This document shows positions 1 to 6,110 of a stretch of 10,531 nucleotides of DNA, in pieces. Every line of letters begins with the position of its first letter. Position 1 is the stretch's first letter. Source of the stretch: Sulfurovum sp. (GTDB lineage Bacteria; Campylobacterota; Campylobacteria; Campylobacterales; Sulfurovaceae); contig JAMONG010000149.1 in assembly GCA_027066595.1 (NCBI GenBank), positions 1-10,531 of the forward strand. Direction: 5' to 3'. A program made the position numbers and the translations under genes. The notes beneath the pieces were generated by a model, which was given only the letters and a program-made list of their open reading frames with translations, searched no databases and was not told the origin of the DNA.

Positions 1-187
1 AGATAATACGTATGTACTCTCTTCTACAAAACCAGAGTGTCCTACGATGAATGAGACAACATTGGAAGATTTATATCTTACATTAAAGTCTATAGAAGAG
101 GGTAAACCTATCAATGAGATAGTGGTTGAGTCTGAAGTAAGAAAGTATGCAAACTTGGCACTTGAACGTATGTTGGCGATTAACTGA
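1..187 (+). CDS. nadA: Quinolinate synthase, 3' end only
   Basis: Reading from base 2 gives 61 residues and a TGA stop at 185-187; the N-terminal part lies outside the window. NadA condenses iminoaspartate with dihydroxyacetone phosphate to make quinolinate, using a 4Fe-4S cluster. The fragment carries the family's C-terminal signature, KPECPTMNETTLEDLYLTL; its cysteine is the expected third cluster ligand, and the helix after it matches the usual NadA tail. The TGA overlaps the ATG of nadC by one base (TGATG), a typical translational coupling arrangement, and NadC uses the product of NadA. The family call is firm although only the end is visible. Confidence 0.9.
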   Translation, partial: DNTYVLSSTKPECPTMNETTLEDLYLTLKSIEEGKPINEIVVESEVRKYANLALERMLAIN

Positions 188-1014
188 TGTTAAAAGAAGC
201 GTTTTTAAAAGCACTGGTAGCAGAAGATGTGGGTAGGGGAGATTTGTTCTCTCGTATTAGTACAGCTAAGCAGATAAGAGCCTACATCATAGCTAAGAGT
301 GGTGGTGTCTTTGGAGGTCAAGAGTATGTAGAAACTTTTGCAAAGATGTACGACTTGACATTGGAGTGGAAAGTCAATGATGGTGGCTCATTTAGCAAAG
401 GTGAGAAGCTCCTTTTCATCTCTGGAGACTCTAAGACGATTCTCTCTTTGGAACGCTCTATTTTAGACATGGTACTACATGCGAGTTCTATAGCAACACT
501 TACTTCCAAGTATGTAAAAGCCATCGAGGGTACAGGGGTTAAACTGCTTGATACCCGAAAAACAAGACCACTTTTACGTGCATTTGAGAAGTATGCCGTG
601 CGTTGTGGTGGGGGTATTAACCATCGTATGGGATTGGATGATTGTTTAATGTTGAAAGACACACACTTACAAACCATAGATGACTTGGATGCTTTCATGA
701 AAGAGGTACGTCAAAAGATTCCTTTTACTTCTAAAGTAGAGATAGAGTGTGAGAGTCTAAAAATGGCACAAAAAGCGATGATGGCAGGGGCAGACATCGT
801 CATGTGTGACAATATGTCTATAGAAGAGACCAAAGCAGTGGTTGCTTATAGAAATGAGCATTATCCACACATTTTACTCGAAGCCTCAGGTAATGTTACT
901 TTAGATACTATTGAGTCTATAGCGACCACGGGTGTAGATGCTATCAGTTCTGGTTCGGTGATACATCAGGCAAATTGGATTGATTTGTCTATGAAAGTGG
1001 AAGACCTTTCTTAA
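187..1014 (+). CDS. nadC: Nicotinate-nucleotide pyrophosphorylase (carboxylating), quinolinate phosphoribosyltransferase
   Basis: NadC converts quinolinate and PRPP to nicotinate mononucleotide, CO2 and pyrophosphate, the step after NadA. The 275-residue length is normal. Visible motifs are DTRKTRP (122-128), EKYAVRCGGGINHRMGLDD (134-152), the KD-x-H segment at 157-160, VEIECES (184-190), GADIVMCDNMS (201-211) and the phosphate-binding end LEASGN plus GVDAISSGSVIHQA (249-262). Together these cover the substrate-binding arginine, lysine, histidine and acidic residues of the barrel domain. Two positions depart from the usual consensus: PLLR replaces PGLR, and KDTH replaces KDNH. Both look like lineage variants rather than damage. 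The ATG at 187 sits in the nadA stop codon, so expression is probably coupled to nadA. Confidence 0.96.
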   Translation: MLKEAFLKALVAEDVGRGDLFSRISTAKQIRAYIIAKSGGVFGGQEYVETFAKMYDLTLEWKVNDGGSFSKGEKLLFISGDSKTILSLERSILDMVLHASSIATLTSKYVKAIEGTGVKLLDTRKTRPLLRAFEKYAVRCGGGINHRMGLDDCLMLKDTHLQTIDDLDAFMKEVRQKIPFTSKVEIECESLKMAQKAMMAGADIVMCDNMSIEETKAVVAYRNEHYPHILLEASGNVTLDTIESIATTGVDAISSGSVIHQANWIDLSMKVEDLS

Positions 1015-1042
1015 AAGTAATAAACAGTTAACAATTCTAAGA

Positions 1043-1048
1043 TAAAAT
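1043..1048 (+). promoter_or_regulatory. Possible -10 box (TAAAAT) upstream of the DHH phosphoesterase gene
   Basis: The 57-base gap between nadC and the next gene contains TAAAAT at 1043-1048, one mismatch from TATAAT, followed by TTCGCG. No convincing -35 lies 16-18 bases upstream, but Campylobacterota sigma-70 promoters often lack one. A start near 1055 would leave a short leader that still includes the ribosome binding site AAAGG (1062-1066), five bases before the ATG at 1072. Without expression data this is a candidate only. Confidence 0.35.
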
Positions 1049-1071
1049 TTCGCGTGAAGTGAAAGGTATAG

Positions 1072-2040
1072 ATGACAAAAAAAGAACTTCCTTTTGAGGA
1101 TGTGAGAGTTAAGATAGAAGAAGCCAAGAGTATCACCATACTTTCTCATCTAAATCCTGATGCAGACACTTTAGGTACGGCACTGGGTATTTATGCCTTA
1201 CTTACAAAAGACAAGTCTAAAAAAATAGAAGTAGTCAATGCCTCAAATGCTTTGCCTCTTTATTTGGATTTTCTTCCAAATTTAAAAAAAATTAAACATA
1301 AAATGGACTATACCGATAGTCTTATCATTTCTTGTGACTGTGGCAGTGTAGATAGACTAGGATTTGATTTAACAGACAGGGAAATACTCAACATTGACCA
1401 CCATCATAGCAACACAGGCTATGGTGTTATCAATGTAATCGTACCAGAGTATGCTTCTGCTTCACAGGTAGCTTATGCACTTTTTGATAGACTTTATGAG
1501 GTAGATGCCAAAGCAGCCACCTGTTTTTATGCGGCCTTACTTTCTGATACAAGATATTTTACGACTTCATCAGTCAATGAAGAGGTCTTTTCTGTGGCTA
1601 AGGACTTAGTGAATAAAGGTGCTAAACCAGATAAAATAGCGTATCATTTTACCCAAAGACGCTCTTTGGCATCTGTACGCATTTTAGAAAAAGCCTTAGC
1701 TTCACTTAGTCTATATCAAGAGGCAAAGATAGCAGTACTTTTTGTGACGAGAGAAGAGATAGTAGCCTCAGGTGCTAAAGTATCAGACATGGAAGGCATC
1801 GTTGATTATGCACGCTCTTTAGCCACAGTCGAAGTAGCACTTTTTGCGATGGAGTTAAAAGAGGGCATACGTATATCATTACGTAGTAAAAAAGTGGATG
1901 TTTCACAAGTTGCTTTGGCATTTAATGGTGGTGGACATAAAGTTGCAGCAGGATTTACACTCACCCAATGTAACTTACAACAAAGTATAGATAGAATCTT
2001 AGAGAAGATAAATGAGTTAGGATTAATGAATGAAACGTAG
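1072..2040 (+). CDS. DHH/DHHA1 family phosphoesterase, NrnA-like (oligoribonuclease / pAp phosphatase type)
   Basis: This 322-residue protein has the full DHH metal-site set. H26, D30 and D32 lie in SHLNPDADTLG (25-35), D89 in IISCDCGS, the DHHHSN motif is at 109-114, and D159 lies in LLSDTRYF. The C-terminal DHHA1 substrate-binding domain ends in the glycine motif FNGGGHKVAAGF (284-295). Size and architecture match the NrnA group, which degrades short oligoribonucleotides and dephosphorylates 3'-phosphoadenosine 5'-phosphate in the cytoplasm. Exact substrate preference cannot be read from sequence, and cyclic-dinucleotide or other DHH activities remain possible. The ATG at 1072 has AAAGG five bases upstream. 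The 3' end overlaps the M23 peptidase gene by 11 bases, so the two are probably co-translated despite having no obvious functional link. Confidence 0.88.
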   Translation: MTKKELPFEDVRVKIEEAKSITILSHLNPDADTLGTALGIYALLTKDKSKKIEVVNASNALPLYLDFLPNLKKIKHKMDYTDSLIISCDCGSVDRLGFDLTDREILNIDHHHSNTGYGVINVIVPEYASASQVAYALFDRLYEVDAKAATCFYAALLSDTRYFTTSSVNEEVFSVAKDLVNKGAKPDKIAYHFTQRRSLASVRILEKALASLSLYQEAKIAVLFVTREEIVASGAKVSDMEGIVDYARSLATVEVALFAMELKEGIRISLRSKKVDVSQVALAFNGGGHKVAAGFTLTQCNLQQSIDRILEKINELGLMNET

Positions 2041-3412
2041 AAATAATAAAAAAAGTGGTAGCAAATTTTTAATCATATTTATTTTGCTTGTAGTATTGGG
2101 GGGAGCAGGATATATCTATACCGCTCCTGAATTTGAAAGAGAAGCACCAACGGTACAGAGTCAAAATAATCTTTATTGGAATAGAGTAGAACCGTTAAAA
2201 GTACAACTCCATGATAACATTGGGTTAAAAAACTTTGAACTTACTTTAAGTGATGGGAGTAAGAGTATCATTGTAGGTCAAGGAGAGTTTGATGCAAATA
2301 CGAAAGAACAAACACTTTTAGTAAAGTACCCTAAGAGTAAAGTACTTGACCCTAAGGCAAAGAAATTAACGCTTAAAGTTTCAGTGACAGATAACAGTAT
2401 GTGGAATTTTATGCAAGGTAATGCAAGTGAAAAAACCATCGAGATTAATGTAGACTATAAAAGACCCAATGTTAATATCTTGTCTAACTCATACAGCATT
2501 ACGCAAGGTGGTTCTGCACTTGTGGTCTTTCAAGCAGAAGATGAAAATTTAGATACTTTGTATGTAGAAGCAGGAGGCAAACAGTTTAAAGCTCAGCCTT
2601 ATAAAAAAGAGGGCTATTATGCTGCACTTATTGCTTGGCCTTTTCAAAAAGAGTCATTTAAAGCAAAAATAGTAGCTACTGATAGAGCCAATAATAAGCG
2701 TATGGTAGATATACCATACTATACTAAAAATCATAAATACCGTGTCTCTTGGATTCACGCTAAAGATAAATTTATAGATGGAAAGATTACAGACCTTGCT
2801 TCGAGTAATCCAGAATATGCAGATATAGACGATAAACTTGATAAATTAAGAGCTATTAATGAAACAATGCGTCTAAAAAATGAAGAGTTGATTCATTCAC
2901 TCAGTAAAAATGTCTCTTCAGATATTTTAGAAAATTGGAAAATACAAAAGTTTTACCCTTTACGTAATGGACAAAAAGTAGCAAGTTATGGTGATGAACG
3001 TCATTACTATTATAAAACAAAAGATAATAAAGTCTCTCACTCTTACCATGTAGGGTACGATTTGGCTAGTACAAAAATGGCAAGTATTAAAACATCAAAT
3101 GCTGGTACTGTAGTCTATGCAGATGATAATGGTATCTATGGAAATATGCCTATGATTGACCATGGTCTTGGACTTTACTCTCTTTACGGGCACTGTTCAC
3201 AACTTCTTGTAAATGAAGGCGATGAAGTAGGAGCAGGAGAAGCCATAGCAAAAACGGGTGTTTCTGGTTTGGCTTTAGGTGACCATTTACACTTTGGAAT
3301 CTTAGTACAGGGGATTGAAGTACGCCCTGTAGAGTGGTTCGATAAAGATTGGATTAGAAAAAATATTGATAATATATTTAAAGAAGCAGATAAGATTATT
3401 GAGGGAAGTTAA
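2030..3412 (+). CDS. Membrane-anchored M23 (LytM/lysostaphin-like) peptidoglycan endopeptidase
   Basis: This 460-residue protein starts with a basic segment (MKRRNNKKSGSK) and one hydrophobic stretch at about 12-30 without a clear cleavage site, so it is probably an inner-membrane-anchored periplasmic protein. Residues about 38-143 and 145-232 are beta-rich and look like two Ig-like domains. A charged helical linker covers about 264-300. The C-terminal M23 domain (about 308-440) keeps all expected residues: zinc ligands H340 and D344 (HVGYD) and H421, plus catalytic H388 (LYGHC) and H419 (GDHLHFG). An active metallo-endopeptidase cutting peptide cross-links in the wall is therefore likely, as in the cell-shape peptidases of Helicobacter and Campylobacter. 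A homologue next to lpxC is known in Campylobacter, from memory. The ATG at 2030 overlaps the upstream gene and has AGG eight bases before it. Confidence 0.9.
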   Translation: MKRRNNKKSGSKFLIIFILLVVLGGAGYIYTAPEFEREAPTVQSQNNLYWNRVEPLKVQLHDNIGLKNFELTLSDGSKSIIVGQGEFDANTKEQTLLVKYPKSKVLDPKAKKLTLKVSVTDNSMWNFMQGNASEKTIEINVDYKRPNVNILSNSYSITQGGSALVVFQAEDENLDTLYVEAGGKQFKAQPYKKEGYYAALIAWPFQKESFKAKIVATDRANNKRMVDIPYYTKNHKYRVSWIHAKDKFIDGKITDLASSNPEYADIDDKLDKLRAINETMRLKNEELIHSLSKNVSSDILENWKIQKFYPLRNGQKVASYGDERHYYYKTKDNKVSHSYHVGYDLASTKMASIKTSNAGTVVYADDNGIYGNMPMIDHGLGLYSLYGHCSQLLVNEGDEVGAGEAIAKTGVSGLALGDHLHFGILVQGIEVRPVEWFDKDWIRKNIDNIFKEADKIIEGS

Positions 3413-3432
3413 TTTAGGCTAATATGCTATAC

Positions 3433-3461
3433 TTGCAATAATAATTAAATTAGAGTATAAT
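3433..3461 (+). promoter_or_regulatory. Sigma-70 promoter for the lpxC unit
   Basis: TTGCAA (3433-3438) and a perfect TATAAT (3456-3461) are separated by exactly 17 bases, the best two-box promoter in the window. Transcription would start near 3468, giving a leader of about 90 bases before the lpxC ATG. The -10 box lies between inverted arms ATTAAAT (3444-3450) and ATTTAAT (3462-3468). In DNA this AT-rich the dyad may be chance. The gap between the M23 peptidase stop and lpxC is the longest in the window, which fits a new transcription unit. Confidence 0.7.
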
Positions 3462-3514
3462 ATTTAATAATATAAATAATTTTGTAGAAGAAATTTATTT
3501 TTTGATGAGAAAAA

Positions 3515-3541
3515 TTGAGAAAGAATTTTGTTCTTTCTCGA
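3515..3541 (+). promoter_or_regulatory. Stem-loop in the lpxC leader
   Basis: GAGAAAGAA (3517-3525) and TTCTTTCTC (3531-3539) are perfect 9-base inverted arms around a five-base TTTTG loop. A U-G pair (3516/3540) and a U-A pair (3515/3541) extend the stem to 11 pairs. No T-run follows, so this is not a normal terminator. It ends seven bases before the purine-rich AAGGGAG ribosome binding site (3548-3554). It could protect the leader, time ribosome access or bind a factor; which one is unknown. Confidence 0.6.
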
Positions 3542-3547
3542 GTGAGG

Positions 3548-3554
3548 AAGGGAG
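3548..3554 (+). promoter_or_regulatory. Ribosome binding site fixing the lpxC start
   Basis: AAGGGAG, five bases before the ATG at 3560, is one of the strongest Shine-Dalgarno matches here and decides the lpxC start against the upstream TTG at 3515. Confidence 0.8.
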
Positions 3555-3559
3555 TAAAA

Positions 3560-4444
3560 ATGCAACAACGAACGATTAAGAAACCGATTGAAGTGATTGG
3601 TATTGGCTTACATAAAGGTGAACCGATAAAAGTACGTCTTGAACCTTTAGATGTCGATGCAGGTATCGTATTTTACCGTGAAGATTTAGCATTAACGATT
3701 CCTCTTTCTCCCTCTTCTGTGATAGATACACGTATGGCAACAGTTATAGGTAGTGATAAAGGGTTTATTTCTACGATTGAACATTTTTTGTCGGCTGTTT
3801 ACGCCTATGGTATAGATAATATGCGTGTAATAGTTAGTGGGAATGAGATGCCTGTAATGGATGGTTCATCTATCTCTTTTTGTCTTTTATTAGATGAAGC
3901 AGGTATTCAAGAACAAGATGCAGCTAAAAAGATTATCGCGATTAAAAAAGTAGTAGAAGTTACCGATGGTGATAAATTTGTAAGACTTCTCCCTAGTGAT
4001 ACGGCACAGTTTGAGTTTAGAATCAAGTTTGACCATCCTGTTATCGCAGAACAGAGTGCCAGCTGTGACTTTTCGACACAAAATTTTATCGAAGAAGTGG
4101 CAAGAGCAAGAACATTTGGTTTTGCTAAAGATATCCAGTACTTACAAAGTCAAGGTTTAGCTTTAGGGGCAACACTTCAAAATGCCATAGGCTTAGATGA
4201 CCACAAAGTACTCAACCCAGAAGGCTTACGTTTTAACAATGAATTCGCTAGACATAAAATATTAGATGCGATGGGTGATATGATGGTTACAGGGCATAAT
4301 ATTTTAGGTAAATATGAATCTTTCGCAGGAAGTCACCACTTAAATTATCAATTGACTACCAAACTTCTTGAAGACAGTAGCAATTATGATCTTGTAGCAG
4401 TAGAAGAGTTACAAAGTAGAACTTTTGCAAGATCATTTGCCTAA
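3560..4444 (+). CDS. lpxC: UDP-3-O-acyl-N-acetylglucosamine deacetylase
   Basis: LpxC performs the committed, zinc-dependent deacetylation in lipid A synthesis. With the ATG at 3560 the protein has 294 residues, a normal length. Visible signatures are GIGLHKGEP (14-22), TIEHFLSA with catalytic E74 and zinc ligand H75, and MPVMDGSS (98-104 region). RHKILDAMGD follows with zinc ligands H232 and D236, and the catalytic histidine H259 is in GSHHLN. All active-site residues are present. ATG 3560 is chosen over an in-frame TTG at 3515 because AAGGGAG sits five bases upstream and the family N-terminus begins at this point. The TTG also lies inside the leader hairpin. This is the first gene of a unit that continues into the TsaB-like gene and thrB, and it indicates a Gram-negative outer membrane. 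Confidence 0.96.
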   Translation: MQQRTIKKPIEVIGIGLHKGEPIKVRLEPLDVDAGIVFYREDLALTIPLSPSSVIDTRMATVIGSDKGFISTIEHFLSAVYAYGIDNMRVIVSGNEMPVMDGSSISFCLLLDEAGIQEQDAAKKIIAIKKVVEVTDGDKFVRLLPSDTAQFEFRIKFDHPVIAEQSASCDFSTQNFIEEVARARTFGFAKDIQYLQSQGLALGATLQNAIGLDDHKVLNPEGLRFNNEFARHKILDAMGDMMVTGHNILGKYESFAGSHHLNYQLTTKLLEDSSNYDLVAVEELQSRTFARSFA

Positions 4445-4895
4445 ACAATACACACTTCTTATTATCTCTATTTCATCTCCCTTACTTTTAGGGGTATATG
4501 AAGATGATATACTTATAGAGCAAATTTCGAGTGAATTAAAAACTTCAGAAATTTTGTTACCTTCCATCATGAAGCTTTTGAAAACCTATAATATCACTAA
4601 AATTATTTATACCAGAGGGCCAGGTTCCTATATGGCCATTAAACTTACCTATATTATGTTGAAAACGATTGAAATTACAAGAGGTATTCGTTGTTTTGGA
4701 TGTAGCGGTTTTACTTTAAATGGCAATCAACCTATTAAGGCAATAGGGAATCTCTATTTTATCAAGGAAAAAGAGACTATAATGACAAAAAAATATGAAC
4801 AGCCAGTCAATGCACCTTTCGCATTACCTCAAAGTATTCATGATCTTGCAATAGATGAAGAATCAACCCCTGAGTATAGTCTGCCAGCTGTCTAG
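4425..4895 (+). CDS. Short TsaB-like protein (tRNA t6A synthesis partner, ASKHA fold)
   Basis: From TTG 4425 the product is 156 residues, against roughly 230 for a typical TsaB. The N-terminal half fits TsaB: a first beta-hairpin (LLIISISSPLLLGVYED), a central helix ending KIIYTRGPGSYMAIKLTY (the family's GPGSFTGVRIG region), and IEITRGIRCFGCSGF. The second ASKHA lobe is much reduced, ending in a short tail with EYSLPAV. TsaB scaffolds TsaD in making the t6A37 modification on ANN-decoding tRNAs. I recall a similarly short gene between lpxC and thrB in Campylobacter, so this is a lineage form rather than a truncation. The start is uncertain: TTG at 4425 or TTG at 4437, both inside the lpxC end, with weak ribosome binding sites. 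No ATG fits ahead of the conserved first strand, so translation probably depends on coupling to lpxC. Confidence 0.72.
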   Translation: MQDHLPKQYTLLIISISSPLLLGVYEDDILIEQISSELKTSEILLPSIMKLLKTYNITKIIYTRGPGSYMAIKLTYIMLKTIEITRGIRCFGCSGFTLNGNQPIKAIGNLYFIKEKETIMTKKYEQPVNAPFALPQSIHDLAIDEESTPEYSLPAV

Positions 4896-4909
4896 AATGG
4901 ATAAATATT

Positions 4910-5791
4910 ATGTTTGTATCAGTACCTGCAACTTCTGCTAACCTTGGACCTGGATTTGATACTTTAGGACTGGCTGTAGATTTAAGAAATGAAATCATCA
5001 TTAAGCCCTCAAAATTTTTGAGCCTTTCAACACATGGTGAAGGTGCTGGGAACCCTAAGATAAAGAAAAATTCTCTTTTTCTTAGTATTTTTAATGAAAA
5101 TTATAAAAGACTAACAGGTAGAGATGATAATTTTAGATTTGAATTTCATAATCGTATTCCAATTTCACGTGGGTTAGGGTCATCTTCTGCGGTCATTGTC
5201 GCAGCACTTTCAGGTGCATATACTGCAGCAGGTAAAAAGTATAACAAAAGAGAAATACTCAATCAAGCGTTACGTTATGAACATCACCCTGACAACATTA
5301 CACCTGCAGTGATGGGTGGATTTAATGTGGCATGTGTTGAGGGAGACAGAGTCTATAGTAAAAAAAGACGTATGCCAGAATATCTTAGAGCAGTAGTGGT
5401 TGTACCTAACCGTACTATATCAACTGCGAAGTCTCGTACGATACTACCTAAAATGTATAGAAAAGAAGAGACCGTCTATTCACTCTCACGATCATCGTAC
5501 ATGACAGCACTTTTTATGACAGAGTCTTGGGATTTGTTACGTATAGCATCTAAAGACAAGCTACACCAAGCAAGACGTATGAAGATGATACCAGAACTAT
5601 TTGATGTACAGAAGTTGGCTTTAAAACATGGGGCTTTAATGTCAACACTCTCAGGTTCTGGGTCAACATTTTTTAATTTAGCCTATGACAAGGATGCAGA
5701 TAAAATGGCACAGGCATTACAAGCTCGTTTCCCTCAATTTAGGGTTTTTACACTCGCTTTAGATAACAGTGGTGTTATCACTAAAAATTAA
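4910..5791 (+). CDS. thrB: Homoserine kinase (GHMP kinase family)
   Basis: ThrB phosphorylates homoserine to O-phosphohomoserine, the penultimate step of threonine synthesis. The 293-residue length is normal. The N-terminus VSVPATSANLGPGFDTLGLA (4-23) is the family opening with substrate residues. The GHMP ATP-binding loop PISRGLGSSSA is at 84-94, EHHPDNITPAVMGG follows at 124-137, and the C-terminal glycine motif STLSGSGSTFF is at 245-255. The gene begins 14 bases after the TsaB-like stop; the ATG at 4910 has only a weak ribosome binding site (ATGGA, about 8 bases upstream). It has no functional tie to lpxC, and the shared unit is probably a matter of conserved gene order. The stop codon lies inside a small stem-loop described separately. 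Confidence 0.96.
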   Translation: MFVSVPATSANLGPGFDTLGLAVDLRNEIIIKPSKFLSLSTHGEGAGNPKIKKNSLFLSIFNENYKRLTGRDDNFRFEFHNRIPISRGLGSSSAVIVAALSGAYTAAGKKYNKREILNQALRYEHHPDNITPAVMGGFNVACVEGDRVYSKKRRMPEYLRAVVVVPNRTISTAKSRTILPKMYRKEETVYSLSRSSYMTALFMTESWDLLRIASKDKLHQARRMKMIPELFDVQKLALKHGALMSTLSGSGSTFFNLAYDKDADKMAQALQARFPQFRVFTLALDNSGVITKN

Positions 5792-5813
5792 GCGAGAGGC
5801 TTAATCTCTTTTT
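5787..5813 (+). terminator. Weak intrinsic-terminator-like stem at the thrB stop
   Basis: ATTAAGC (5787-5793) and GCTTAAT (5799-5805) form a perfect 7-base stem around a GAGAG loop, followed by CTCTTTTT. The shape is that of a factor-independent terminator, but only two of the seven pairs are G-C. It may therefore only partly stop transcription from thrB. It overlaps the thrB stop codon and directly precedes the next promoter candidate. Confidence 0.4.
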
Positions 5814-5816
5814 GGG

Positions 5817-5822
5817 TATAAT
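5817..5822 (+). promoter_or_regulatory. -10 box (TATAAT) immediately before ylxR
   Basis: A perfect TATAAT at 5817-5822 follows the T-run and GGG of the previous stem. No -35 is visible at the right distance, but the T-rich stretch just upstream is common in Campylobacterota promoters. Start of transcription would be expected around 5827-5831, at or just after the first base of the ylxR ATG. This would serve the ylxR-infB-rbfA-rimP(-ribD) unit. Confidence 0.5.
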
Positions 5823-5826
5823 ACGC

Positions 5827-6081
5827 ATGAAAAAATCACAGCCAATACGTATGTGCATCGCTTGCCGAAGTAGACATCCTCAAAACACTTTGATTAGATT
5901 AAAGCAATCGGGTAAAGAGGTTATAGCATTTGATGGGTTAGGTAGAAGTTTTTACCTTTGTGATAAATGTGTTAAAAATGAAAAAAAAGTCAGAGGCTTA
6001 GTGAAACGTTTCAAGCAAGATTCGGAACAGTTCACTAAGCTATTGACAGGGTTGACTTCAAAAGTCAACTCATGCGGTTAG
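5827..6081 (+). CDS. ylxR: YlxR family (DUF448) RNA-binding protein
   Basis: From ATG 5827 the product has 84 residues, about the family size. It has the two cysteine pairs of the family, C10-x-x-C13 in RMCIACRSR and C45-x-x-C48 in FYLCDKC, plus the GRSFYLC variant of the GRGAYLC signature. The tail is basic. YlxR is a small nucleic-acid-binding protein almost always encoded beside infB. In Firmicutes it has been linked to RNase P modulation (the name RnpM has been used, from memory); its role in Campylobacterota is not established. The start is not clear: no Shine-Dalgarno precedes ATG 5827, and the -10 box ends only four bases before it, so a leaderless message is possible. An in-frame TTG at 5812 has GAGAGG 12 bases upstream, but its codon lies upstream of the expected transcription start. 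The 3' end forms part of a hairpin before infB. Confidence 0.88.
   Translation: MKKSQPIRMCIACRSRHPQNTLIRLKQSGKEVIAFDGLGRSFYLCDKCVKNEKKVRGLVKRFKQDSEQFTKLLTGLTSKVNSCG
6049..6071 (+). promoter_or_regulatory. First of two adjacent stem-loops at the ylxR/infB junction
   Basis: GTTGACTT (6051-6058) and AAGTCAAC (6062-6069) form eight perfect pairs around a CAA loop. A G-U pair (6050/6070) and a G-C pair (6049/6071) extend the stem to ten. It lies in the last codons of ylxR and is not followed by a T-run, so it is more likely a processing, stability or translation-control element than a terminator. Confidence 0.5.
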
Positions 6082-6087
6082 TCGCAT
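6072..6087 (+). promoter_or_regulatory. Second stem-loop at the ylxR/infB junction
   Basis: ATGCG (6072-6076) and CGCAT (6083-6087) pair around the loop GTTAGT, which includes the ylxR stop codon TAG (6079-6081). It abuts the first hairpin with no gap, so the two could stack. It ends six bases before the infB ribosome binding site TAAGGAG (6094-6100). Confidence 0.4.
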
Positions 6088-6110
6088 ATAATTTAAGGAG
6101 TTAATCAAGA

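Larger units (their letters stand above)
3505..3579 (+). other. Possible leader ORF, 24 codons, overlapping the lpxC start
   Basis: An ATG at 3505 opens a short frame (MRKIEKEFCSFSSEEGSKN followed by ATTND) ending in TAA at 3577-3579. It runs through the whole leader hairpin and overlaps the first 20 bases of lpxC in another frame. If translated it would melt the hairpin and could couple to lpxC initiation. Its own ribosome binding site is poor: purines (AGAAGAAA, 3486-3493) lie about 11 bases upstream. It may be chance, and no similarity is recognised. Confidence 0.2.

Noticed and set aside
3515..3559. TTG-initiated N-terminal extension of LpxC by 15 residues
   Set aside because: The TTG lies inside the leader hairpin without a ribosome binding site, the added residues do not match LpxC, and ATG 3560 has a strong AAGGGAG.
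4778..4783. TATAAT near the end of the TsaB-like gene as an internal thrB promoter
   Set aside because: No -35 and no spacing support, inside coding sequence; in such AT-rich DNA a single hexamer is weak evidence. An ATG at 4782 in the same frame lacks a close ribosome binding site and continues a conserved tail.
4897..4941. 14-codon frame (MDKYYVCISTCNFC) over the thrB start
   Set aside because: No function or homologue recognised and it overlaps the conserved N-terminus of ThrB; likely chance.
6087..6092. TATAAT just before infB as a second promoter
   Set aside because: Transcription would begin around 6099, inside the TAAGGAG ribosome binding site, removing it. No -35 is present, and part of the box is the arm of a hairpin.
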